Shown here: positions 51,117-58,718 of the stretch, piece after piece
Layout of the letters: every line of letters begins with the position of its first letter
Position numbering within the stretch: position 1 is the stretch's first letter
Assembly (NCBI GenBank): GCA_041751875.1
Contig: JBGSIC010000003.1
Location: 1 to 64,000 of the forward strand
Length of the DNA stretch: 64,000 nucleotides
DNA from: JBGSIC01 sp041751875
Lineage (GTDB): Bacteria; Bdellovibrionota; FAC87; UBA2466; JACKAF01
Direction of reading: 5' to 3'
Notes under the pieces: model-generated
Databases searched by the model: none
What the model saw: the letters and a program-made list of their open reading frames with translations, nothing else
What the model was told of the DNA's origin: nothing
Translations under genes and position numbers: made by a program

Positions 51117-52931
51117 GTGGCTGAAAACCTTTTTACTGACTACCCCGAGCGCATCGACACACTGAAAAAATACTCGCATACGAAGGACCTGTTGGTCCCA
51201 CTCGAAGAAGCTTTCGGCGAAGCGGGCTTTTTTAAGTCGTCAGAAGAAGGGATGGAGATCTACTTAGGTACGCTTGAGGAACTGGGCAAGTTTTCTTCCC
51301 AGGACCTCAAACCTCACGCCGCCGCCATCGACGAAGAAGGACTCAAACGAGTCGGGAACGATGTCGAACTTCCTAAAAAACTTCAGGAACACTTACAGAA
51401 AGCCGCCGCGCTGGGCGTTTTTTCTGGGGGCATCGACAAAAAGCACGGTGGGCTGAATATGCCTCGTGCGGTCTTAAGTATTGGCATCGAAATGTTCGGT
51501 CACGCGTGTCCTAACACCGCACTGACCATTGCCGCGTTTTCCATGGGCGAATGGTTTGTGCGTTACGCTACCGACGAGCAAAATAAACTTTATCTGGAAG
51601 GCATCATGACCGCCCAACTCCAGACCTCCATGGCGCTCACGGAGCCCAACGCGGGATCCGATTTAGGAAACTTGCGCACTAAGGCAGTCAAACGCGGTGA
51701 CCACTATATTATTAACGGGACGAAACAGTTTATTACCAATGGAAACGGCGATCTCGCTTTCACGTTGGCTCGTACCGATCCTGAGAGTACCGGATTGAAG
51801 GGTCTCTCCGTTTTCATCGTGCCCAAGAAAGTCGAGGGCCGCGAAGATCTCAACGTGAAGCTAGCCAAAGTGGAAGACAAAGTCTGCTTGCACGCTTCAC
51901 CCACCTGCGAACTCGTATACGAGGATTCCGTGGGATACCTTCTTGGCCCCGAAGGAGACGGTTTTAAAGTGATGGCGGATCTGATGAACGCCGCCCGGCT
52001 CGCCATGTCCGCAATCGCGCTGGGCCTTTGCACTTCTGCACGAGAGGAAGCCAAGCAGTACGCCAAAGCGCGAGTCACGATGGGCAAGCCCATCATCCAG
52101 CACCCCATGGTGGCGGATATGCTTTACGAGATGGAAGTGGAAATCCGCGCGATGCGGGCGCTTGTCACCGAAGCGAGTTGCTCTTACGACTGGATGAATA
52201 TCTACCAGGCTAAAGGTGACACCAAAAACTTCAAGCGTTGGCAGAAACGCTACCGACGCCTGACTCCGCTCACCAAATATATGTGTTGCGAGAAAGCGGT
52301 TCACATCACGCGTAACGCGCTTCAGATCTTTGGTGGGTATGGTGTGTGCCGTGAGTACCCGGCAGAACGCCTCTACCGCGAAGCCATCATTTACCCGATC
52401 TACGAGGGAACTTCGCAGATTCAGTCCCTGATGGTGCTTAAAGATACGCTCAAAGACGTCGCGACTCACGCGACAGGTTTTTTGGGCTCTCTGGCGGGTG
52501 CCTGGACAGAATCCAAGCTCACGATGGATCCGGTGAAGTCGAAGCTGCTTCAGGCCCGGAACGAACTTAATCAGTCGATTCGTGTGGTTTTGCTTTCGAT
52601 TCTCAAAACAAAATTCAAGTCAGATATTCAGGGTTTGAAAGAGAAGAAAATCCAATCCTTCTTGAAGGATTTCTCGTTGCAGTTACTCACGCCCGAAACA
52701 GATCTCACGTATCCGTTTCTGGTAGCGGAACGCCTCACGCGTAACGTCTGTGATTATTACGCGCTTAAGTGCATGATTGATCACTGCCCGAGCGGCGACA
52801 AAGAATACGAGAAGTGGATCCTAGAATTCGCCGAACTGGCTATTCCCCGCATGCGATTGGAAAACCATTACATGGTGAACCGCTTGCCATCGACTCTAGA
52901 CTATTTGAAAGAACAAGCGGCCACCGCCTAA
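51117..52931 (+). CDS. Acyl-CoA dehydrogenase, long form
   Basis: 604 residues from GTG 51117, which has AGGAGG four bases upstream; an ATG 54 nt earlier would include that site in the coding part. The FAD/substrate motifs are in order: MALTEPNAGSDLGNL near 180, then the middle domain TKQFITNGN, then the catalytic Glu in IYEGTSQIQ (about 440). The last 120 residues are an extra helical domain seen in the roughly 600-residue FadE-like enzymes. It oxidises an acyl-CoA to the trans-2-enoyl-CoA, passing electrons to ETF, in fatty-acid beta-oxidation. Chain length is unknown. Convergent with the sugar dehydrogenase, 3 nt apart. Confidence 0.92.
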   Translation: MAENLFTDYPERIDTLKKYSHTKDLLVPLEEAFGEAGFFKSSEEGMEIYLGTLEELGKFSSQDLKPHAAAIDEEGLKRVGNDVELPKKLQEHLQKAAALGVFSGGIDKKHGGLNMPRAVLSIGIEMFGHACPNTALTIAAFSMGEWFVRYATDEQNKLYLEGIMTAQLQTSMALTEPNAGSDLGNLRTKAVKRGDHYIINGTKQFITNGNGDLAFTLARTDPESTGLKGLSVFIVPKKVEGREDLNVKLAKVEDKVCLHASPTCELVYEDSVGYLLGPEGDGFKVMADLMNAARLAMSAIALGLCTSAREEAKQYAKARVTMGKPIIQHPMVADMLYEMEVEIRAMRALVTEASCSYDWMNIYQAKGDTKNFKRWQKRYRRLTPLTKYMCCEKAVHITRNALQIFGGYGVCREYPAERLYREAIIYPIYEGTSQIQSLMVLKDTLKDVATHATGFLGSLAGAWTESKLTMDPVKSKLLQARNELNQSIRVVLLSILKTKFKSDIQGLKEKKIQSFLKDFSLQLLTPETDLTYPFLVAERLTRNVCDYYALKCMIDHCPSGDKEYEKWILEFAELAIPRMRLENHYMVNRLPSTLDYLKEQAATA

Positions 52932-52934
52932 GCA

Positions 52935-54044
52935 CTAGGGGCCTAGCAAGCGAAAGATCGACGGTTGGGAAGCGGGTCGGTGCGCGACGACCAAAAGCTC
53001 TCCCGTAGCGTCTTGACCAAATGCGGCCACCGGCTCTTTTGAATCCAAAAGCAAACGACGGCTCCAAGATCCCCCAGGCGTTTGTTTGATCGCCCAAATT
53101 TTTTGCGAGGCGAAATCGGCAAAAACGTACTCGCCCTGAAGTTCCTTAATTTTCTTTCCCCGGTAGACAAAACCTCCCGTTACGGACTGTCCCTCGCTGT
53201 GAGAATATTCCGCGATGGGATCGGTTAGTCCCTGTGACGAACAAGTTTCGCTGTCATAACAGTGGGCGCCTTCTCGCACTCGCCAGCCATAATTCTTACC
53301 CTTCTCCACGATGTCGATTTCTTCCCAGAGATTTTGCCCCACGTCGGCGGCGAAAAGACGTCCTGTGGGTTTATCGAAGCTAAAGCGCCATGGATTACGA
53401 AGGCCCCAGGCAAAAATCTCCGGCCGCCCTTTTTTCCCCACCAGCGGATTGTCGGGTGGAATAGCGTAGGGCTCGGCTCGGTTGATGTCGATTCGCAGCA
53501 TTTTACCGAGCAAAGAATCGAGGTTCTGGCTGTGATTGTGGGGATCCCCTCCTGAACCTCCGTCTCCCATTCCTATATATAGATAGCCCTGCTTATCAAA
53601 CGCCAACTGCCCACCGTTGTGGTTGGAATACGGCTGGTCGATACTGAGGATCTCGCGCTCTTTTTTCTCCGGAAGCTTGATCTCGGCAACCACCGTCCGC
53701 CGACGCGGTTGGGAGGTCGTGTAGTTTACAAAGAGTCGCCCCGCGTTTTTTCCGGCCTTGTTGAACTCGGGGTGGAAAACCAACCCCAGTAGGCCTTGCT
53801 CCCCGCCCGACAGGACGTGATCGCTCAAGTCGAGGAGAGGCGTGGGGTCCCATTTTCCGTTGCGCAGAATGCGAACTCTACCGGCTTTCTCGACGACGTA
53901 AGTCGTGCCGGGATCGCCAGGCGCCAGAACCGCCTCCACCGGATAATCCGCACCGCTGGCAAGGGGTTCCAAGCGATAGGCAGCGCTCCCCGAGAGCGCC
54001 CCAAAGAGAGCCACCCAACCGATCATTTTTACGCGTAATGTCAT
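52935..54044 (-). CDS. PQQ-type glucose/sorbosone dehydrogenase-like beta-propeller protein
   Basis: 369 residues with a signal peptide (MIGWVALFGALSGSAA). The soluble quinoprotein glucose dehydrogenase/HHIP-like six-bladed propeller is recognisable: GGEQGLLGLVFHPEF near 80, SNHNGGQLAFD near 141, YIGMGDGGSGGDPHNHSQN near 155 and WGLRNPWRFSFD near 213. The H-N-G-G histidine and the GLRNP arginine match the PQQ/Ca site. It should oxidise sugars or alcohols in the periplasm, if it holds PQQ. No pqqABCDE genes are in the window; the PqqD-like gene at 34736 is not part of a PQQ operon. Confidence 0.85.
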   Translation of the reverse strand: MTLRVKMIGWVALFGALSGSAAYRLEPLASGADYPVEAVLAPGDPGTTYVVEKAGRVRILRNGKWDPTPLLDLSDHVLSGGEQGLLGLVFHPEFNKAGKNAGRLFVNYTTSQPRRRTVVAEIKLPEKKEREILSIDQPYSNHNGGQLAFDKQGYLYIGMGDGGSGGDPHNHSQNLDSLLGKMLRIDINRAEPYAIPPDNPLVGKKGRPEIFAWGLRNPWRFSFDKPTGRLFAADVGQNLWEEIDIVEKGKNYGWRVREGAHCYDSETCSSQGLTDPIAEYSHSEGQSVTGGFVYRGKKIKELQGEYVFADFASQKIWAIKQTPGGSWSRRLLLDSKEPVAAFGQDATGELLVVAHRPASQPSIFRLLGP

Positions 54045-54146
54045 CCTGGGATCCTTTCTGTAAACGCCTCACCAGAGGCACCGTAGCGCCAAAACTCGGG
54101 TCCGAAAAGAAATGAAAAACACGAAAGCCACTGGTAGGTTAGGCTC

Positions 54147-55361
54147 ATGATTACCACCACCGTCTTGGCAGCCGCCGGCGCTGGGGCTGTCGCGGCGCTG
54201 GCCCTTGTATGGTTCGCCTTCCAACGCCTACAGAACCAAACCCGCGCCTTCAATCAGCAGCTCGAAGTGTTTCAACGACAGTGGACGGTCGCGCAACATG
54301 AAACAGTGCGATCGGACGAAAATAAAAACAGTTTGTTGCGTTCCGAAATTTCTCAGGAGCTGCAAAAAAACCGCGTCGAGCTTCAGAACGGGCTTTTACA
54401 AACCAAGGAACTTTTGGAAAAGCGGGTCGCCGGAATGGACGAAAAGCTTGATCTTCGTCTCCAAGACCTCACACTCGGCGTGCAAGATAAGCTGGAACGC
54501 AACCTCAAGGAAGGCTTCACGCACTTTGAAAAAGTACAGGAGCACCTAAAGTTTTCGGGTTTGCAGCTTCAAAATTTGTCGGCGGTTGGGCAATCAATTA
54601 ATGATTTGAACAACCTCCTGAAAATGCCCCATCTAAGAGGCAGTTTTGGGGAAGCGTCTCTGGAACGTTTGTTGTCTGATTTGTTACCCGCGCAGAGCTT
54701 TGAATTGCAGTACCGGATTGTTCCCAACTCGACGGAACGGGTCGACGCGGTCATCAAGTACCCCAAGCATTTGCTGCCGGTGGATAGCAAGTTTCCTCGC
54801 GAACAAGTGCTACCGCTTTTTGAAAGCAATGACCCGGTTGTGCTGGAAAATGCTCGCGCCCAACTGAGCGAAGTCATGCGGACGCTCGCGCGCCAGATCA
54901 AGGAAAAGTACATCCGCCCCGAGCATGGCACCACCGACATGGCACTTCTCTTTGTGCCCAGTGAAACGCTTTACTTTGAAATTATTCGCAACACGAAATT
55001 ATGCGAAGCGCTTTCTAAACTTCGTGTGTTCGCCGTGTCCCCCAATACGCTGGCGATCAGTCTTCAAGCCATTTCGGTGGCACGCGACTACTATGAGATG
55101 GCAAAAGGCGTGGAAACAACCGTTGCAGAAATCAAAAAAGCGCAAAAACATTACGACAACTTTGCCCGGCGGTTTGAAGAAATTGAGAAACACCTCAAGC
55201 GTTCCAGCGACGCGTTTGATACGGCCTCCACACACCTCAACCGCTACACCGGAAGCGTTAATCGCTTAATCGGGGGAGAAGTCGGCGCGCTGGGCGAAGC
55301 CAGTGCGCCTGATGCTCAGCCTGATTCTGAGGCCACTTCCCTGCCGAGTCCGACGGTATGA
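54147..55361 (+). CDS. rmuC: DNA recombination protein RmuC family
   Basis: 404 residues. One N-terminal membrane helix (VLAAAGAGAVAALALVWFAF) is followed by a coiled coil (about 30-145) and the RmuC catalytic-like domain (RGSFGEASLERLLSDLLP near 160, DAVIKYP and LPVDSKFP near 205, LFVPSETLYFEI near 268, SPNTLAISLQAI near 297). RmuC proteins carry a PD-(D/E)XK-like nuclease fold and limit inversions at short inverted repeats. The gene precedes dnaB by 47 nt on the same strand. Confidence 0.9.
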   Translation: MITTTVLAAAGAGAVAALALVWFAFQRLQNQTRAFNQQLEVFQRQWTVAQHETVRSDENKNSLLRSEISQELQKNRVELQNGLLQTKELLEKRVAGMDEKLDLRLQDLTLGVQDKLERNLKEGFTHFEKVQEHLKFSGLQLQNLSAVGQSINDLNNLLKMPHLRGSFGEASLERLLSDLLPAQSFELQYRIVPNSTERVDAVIKYPKHLLPVDSKFPREQVLPLFESNDPVVLENARAQLSEVMRTLARQIKEKYIRPEHGTTDMALLFVPSETLYFEIIRNTKLCEALSKLRVFAVSPNTLAISLQAISVARDYYEMAKGVETTVAEIKKAQKHYDNFARRFEEIEKHLKRSSDAFDTASTHLNRYTGSVNRLIGGEVGALGEASAPDAQPDSEATSLPSPTV

Positions 55362-55408
55362 GAGTTCTTTGCGCACGGCCCAGAGTTTTGCTATTTGAGA
55401 TTTAACAG

Positions 55409-56770
55409 ATGATGAACCATTCCCCCATTCCCCCCCAGAACCTGGAAGCTGAGCAGTCGGTTTTAGGCGGTATTTTGATCGACAACCAGACCTTCCACAA
55501 GGTGGTCGATCTCATCGTAGAAGAAGACTTTTACCGGCCCGCGCATGGAAAGATTTATTCTGCGATGAGCGCGCTCTCCGCACGCGGGGAGCCCGTCGAT
55601 ATCGTCACGCTCACCGCGAAAATGAAAGAACTCGAGGTCTTCGAGGAAGCCGGCGGGGCGACTTACCTAGCCGAGCTGCTCGAACGAGTGCCTACTGCGA
55701 TTAACGCAGAGTATCATGCCAAGCTAGTAAGCGAGCAGGCACTGAAACGCCGCCTGGTGAGTATTTGTACGGAACTTGGGAAAAAAGGGTTGGATCCGGC
55801 AGAACAGTCGGTCGAGCTACTGGACTACGCCGAACAACAAATTTTTGGTCTGAGTTCATCGAAGGGTGACCGACGAATGGCTCCCATTCGCGATATCGTC
55901 CGCGGTGCTTTCATCGAACTGGAAAAACGTTTTGAGAACCAAAATGATATTACAGGCGTTCCGTCCGGCTATATTGAACTCGATAAAATGACGGCGGGCT
56001 TTCAACGTACAGACATGATCGTGGTTGCCTGTCGCCCGAGTATGGGAAAAACAAGTTTGGCATTGGGCGCCGCTCGTCACGCGGCGGTGCACGCCAAACT
56101 TCCGGTGGTTTTCTTTTCTCTAGAAATGTCCAAAGAGTCCATCGTGACTCGTTTGCTAGCAGCGGAAGCGAAAGTGGATCAGCACAAAATCCGCACCGGC
56201 AAACTAACGGAAAACGATTGGGCGAAACTTACCCGTGCGGCGGGAGCCCTTTCTGAAGCGCCTATCTACATAGATGACACCCCGGCGCTGACCGTACTGG
56301 AAATGCGAGGTAAGGCCAGGCGTCTGAAAGCCGAAGTCGGAGACCTGGGGCTGGTTATCGTCGACTACCTTCAGATTATGGGCGCCCCGAAGTCAGAAAG
56401 CCGGGAAAAGGCAATTTCTGATATGTCCCGCTCCCTTAAGGCACTCGCCAAGGAACTCAATGTGCCCGTGATGGCGCTCTCTCAGCTCAATCGAAATATT
56501 GACCTAAGACAGGACAAACGGCCCATGCTCGCCGATTTGCGCGAATCTGGCGCTATCGAGCAGGACGCGGATTTGATTTTATTTATTCATAGAGAAGATG
56601 TAGAGGCGATGGCGCAGCCAAATATGGCCTCGGTAGCTGAATTTATCATCGGTAAACACCGTAACGGCCCGCGGGGAACGGTGAAAGTCGCTTGGCTGGG
56701 GCAGTATGCGAGCTTTGAGAATCTTGCACAAGGCGGGCCAATTAACGACGCGCCCGGAATCGCTTCTTAA
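55409..56770 (+). CDS. dnaB: Replicative DNA helicase DnaB
   Basis: 453 residues. The N-terminal primase-binding domain (NLEAEQSVLGGIL near 12, then FYRPAHGKIY) and the RecA-like motor are complete: Walker A RPSMGKTS near 210, FSLEMSKE near 235, Walker B LVIVDYLQIM near 316, LSQLNR near 352 and LRESGAIEQDADLI near 372. DnaB unwinds DNA at the fork as a hexamer. It shares the strand with rmuC and is followed by a small conserved-looking gene and mltD. No intein is present. Confidence 0.95.
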   Translation: MMNHSPIPPQNLEAEQSVLGGILIDNQTFHKVVDLIVEEDFYRPAHGKIYSAMSALSARGEPVDIVTLTAKMKELEVFEEAGGATYLAELLERVPTAINAEYHAKLVSEQALKRRLVSICTELGKKGLDPAEQSVELLDYAEQQIFGLSSSKGDRRMAPIRDIVRGAFIELEKRFENQNDITGVPSGYIELDKMTAGFQRTDMIVVACRPSMGKTSLALGAARHAAVHAKLPVVFFSLEMSKESIVTRLLAAEAKVDQHKIRTGKLTENDWAKLTRAAGALSEAPIYIDDTPALTVLEMRGKARRLKAEVGDLGLVIVDYLQIMGAPKSESREKAISDMSRSLKALAKELNVPVMALSQLNRNIDLRQDKRPMLADLRESGAIEQDADLILFIHREDVEAMAQPNMASVAEFIIGKHRNGPRGTVKVAWLGQYASFENLAQGGPINDAPGIAS

Positions 56771-56845
56771 AAGTTGAACGGAAGAAGATCTTGATTGCCT
56801 GGACGCCTATGATAGCATTTCGGCACCATCGAAAATTAGGCAGAT

Positions 56846-57076
56846 TTGAAAACCGATTCGGAAAAAAATAACCGCACAAAAGGCAAAGACCTTTTCGATC
56901 AGGTCGTGCGCTTAACCGGCATCCCCGCCAAAACAATACACAAAGAACTTCAAGCTATTTTGGCTAAGAAGAATCTCGACCTCAATACACTGACGTTAGA
57001 TCAGCTTCGTCTGGTCGTTGCAAGTTATCTCCGCGAGATCATGAGCCTGCGCGTCACCCGCAATAACGAAGAATAA
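56846..57076 (+). CDS. Small charged protein of unknown function
   Basis: 76 residues from TTG 56846. The sequence is well organised: a polar, basic head, then FDQVVRLTGIPAKTIHKEL and LTLDQLRLVVASYLREIM, which looks like two or three helices of a small DNA- or protein-binding bundle. Location between dnaB and mltD, 75 nt after dnaB, and the lack of an overlapping alternative support coding. No family was recognised. Confidence 0.55.
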   Translation: MKTDSEKNNRTKGKDLFDQVVRLTGIPAKTIHKELQAILAKKNLDLNTLTLDQLRLVVASYLREIMSLRVTRNNEE

Positions 57077-57122
57077 AACGAATCCACTCCATGAGTTGTA
57101 GAATACCGGCGCGTCAAACCGC

Positions 57123-57128
57123 TATAAT
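57123..57128 (+). promoter_or_regulatory. -10 promoter box upstream of mltD
   Basis: A perfect TATAAT lies 56-61 nt before the chosen mltD start. No good -35 is seen at 16-18 nt, so strength and identity are uncertain. Confidence 0.35.
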
Positions 57129-57183
57129 AAAAGCGATCTGATTCACATAATCATGTATTGGATCGTCCTGCATGTTCCAGGCT

Positions 57184-58647
57184 ATGAAATTGAAATCATT
57201 TAAATTGCTCTCCTGGTTAACAGTGGCGCTAATTGTCTCTTCGTGCGCGTCCCTATTACCCTCCCGCCCCCAGACTCAAGCGATCGTAGCCCCCCCCCCA
57301 AACGTAAAGACCGTCCCGACGCCCTCGACAAAAGTTTCCAAAGTCACCGAACCGATTCCTCTGACGGATGCGGAACATGTTGAACAGATTGAAGCGCTGA
57401 CAATTGACGACGTAGTCCAACAAGCTGAACCGAGCGCTCACAATTTATACGACAATAGCCGGTATGATTTCCCGATTACGCTCAATGCGAAGGTCGAACA
57501 GTACATGGACTACTTCACCGGTCGCGGCCGTCCTCATTTCGAGCGCTATTTGGCGCGCTCAAGTCGCTACATTCCCCTGATGCGCCAAATTCTGAAGAAC
57601 GAAGGATTACCCGAGGATCTCGTCTACCTAGCGATGATTGAAAGTGGCTTCAATTTGACGGCCTTTTCCCGCGCCAAAGCCGTGGGCCCGTGGCAATTCA
57701 TGTCGGGAACAGGGAAACGCTACGGTTTAAAAATTGATTCTTACGTCGATGAACGGCAGGACCCCATTCGTGCCACGGTCGCGGCCGCGCGGTACCTAAA
57801 AGATCTCTACCTCATGTTTGAATCTTGGTACCTGGCTGCTGCGGCCTACAACGCGGGCGAGTACCGCATTCTTCGCGCCACGAAAGCGCTCAACACAAAC
57901 AACTACTGGGCCATTGCTCAAAGTAATCACATTCGCCGTGAAACCAAAGACTATGTCCCTAAACTTATTGCCGCCGCTATTTTGGCGAAAAACGCGGAAA
58001 AGTACAACTTTACCCGCATCGACTACCAAGAGCCTTTTGATTTTGAAACAGTCACGCTCAGCTACCCGCTACGACTAAATGATCTCGCACGCTACATCGA
58101 TATCTCCCCAGGGGAAGTAACAGGCCTTAACCCTGAGCTGAAGCGAGGAATGGTGCCCCCTTACGCACGCGATTATGCGCTTAGAGTTCCGGTCGGAACT
58201 TCGGTGCTCGTCGAGCGCGCTCTAGCGACCCACAAAGATACGCTCTCTCGCCCCGCCCGGCCGCGCGAGTACGTGATCAAAAAGGGAGACCATCTGCACG
58301 CGGTTGCAAAAAAAATGGGCGTGTCGCTGCAGGAATTAGTCAGTCTGAACAATCTCAACCGACGCAACAAGGTTTACCCGGGTCAACGCTTGCGCCTGCC
58401 CCCCGATGCTTACACGCTTGTGTCGGGGCAACCCGAGCGCACTATTGCGAAAACACGTGCTCGTAAGCCGACTCCGAAAGCCGTCCCCAAGGTCAAAGTT
58501 GTTGTCCACACGGTCAAGCAGGGAGAATCTCTCTGGTCGATAGCCGAAAAATATGAAGTGACCGTGGACCACATCTATCGCAAAAACCAACTGCGCAACT
58601 CCAAGATCATTCCCGGTCGCCGCCTCACCATCCAACCCAACGCATAG
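57184..58647 (+). CDS. mltD: Membrane-bound lytic murein transglycosylase D, with two LysM domains
   Basis: 487 residues from ATG 57184 (ATG 57172 also possible). The signal peptide ends in the lipobox V-S-S-C (Cys 21). The transglycosylase domain (about 130-290) contains the catalytic Glu in AMIESGFN near 155, then AVGPWQFMSGTGKRYGL and AAAYNAGEYRI. Two LysM peptidoglycan-binding domains follow (about 362-410, beginning YVIKKGDHL, and about 440-486, beginning HTVKQGESLWSIA). It cleaves murein with 1,6-anhydro product formation from the outer membrane. A perfect 32-bp palindrome starts right after the stop. Confidence 0.93.
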   Translation: MKLKSFKLLSWLTVALIVSSCASLLPSRPQTQAIVAPPPNVKTVPTPSTKVSKVTEPIPLTDAEHVEQIEALTIDDVVQQAEPSAHNLYDNSRYDFPITLNAKVEQYMDYFTGRGRPHFERYLARSSRYIPLMRQILKNEGLPEDLVYLAMIESGFNLTAFSRAKAVGPWQFMSGTGKRYGLKIDSYVDERQDPIRATVAAARYLKDLYLMFESWYLAAAAYNAGEYRILRATKALNTNNYWAIAQSNHIRRETKDYVPKLIAAAILAKNAEKYNFTRIDYQEPFDFETVTLSYPLRLNDLARYIDISPGEVTGLNPELKRGMVPPYARDYALRVPVGTSVLVERALATHKDTLSRPARPREYVIKKGDHLHAVAKKMGVSLQELVSLNNLNRRNKVYPGQRLRLPPDAYTLVSGQPERTIAKTRARKPTPKAVPKVKVVVHTVKQGESLWSIAEKYEVTVDHIYRKNQLRNSKIIPGRRLTIQPNA

Positions 58648-58718
58648 GGTTCTAAAAGGTGCCTAGCACCTCTCGGAACCTAACGAGTTCCGAGAGGTGC
58701 TAGGCACCTTTTAGAACC
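58648..58718. terminator. 32-bp perfect palindrome filling a convergent junction (GGTGCC family)
   Basis: Arms at 58648-58679 and 58687-58718 are perfect reverse complements of 32 nt with a 7-nt loop. The left arm starts at the base after the mltD stop and the right arm ends at the base before the stop of the convergent TamA-like gene, so the whole gap is the hairpin. Each arm holds AAAAGGTGCCTAGCACC, itself a short palindrome. T-runs on both strands suit a bidirectional terminator. Confidence 0.85.
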
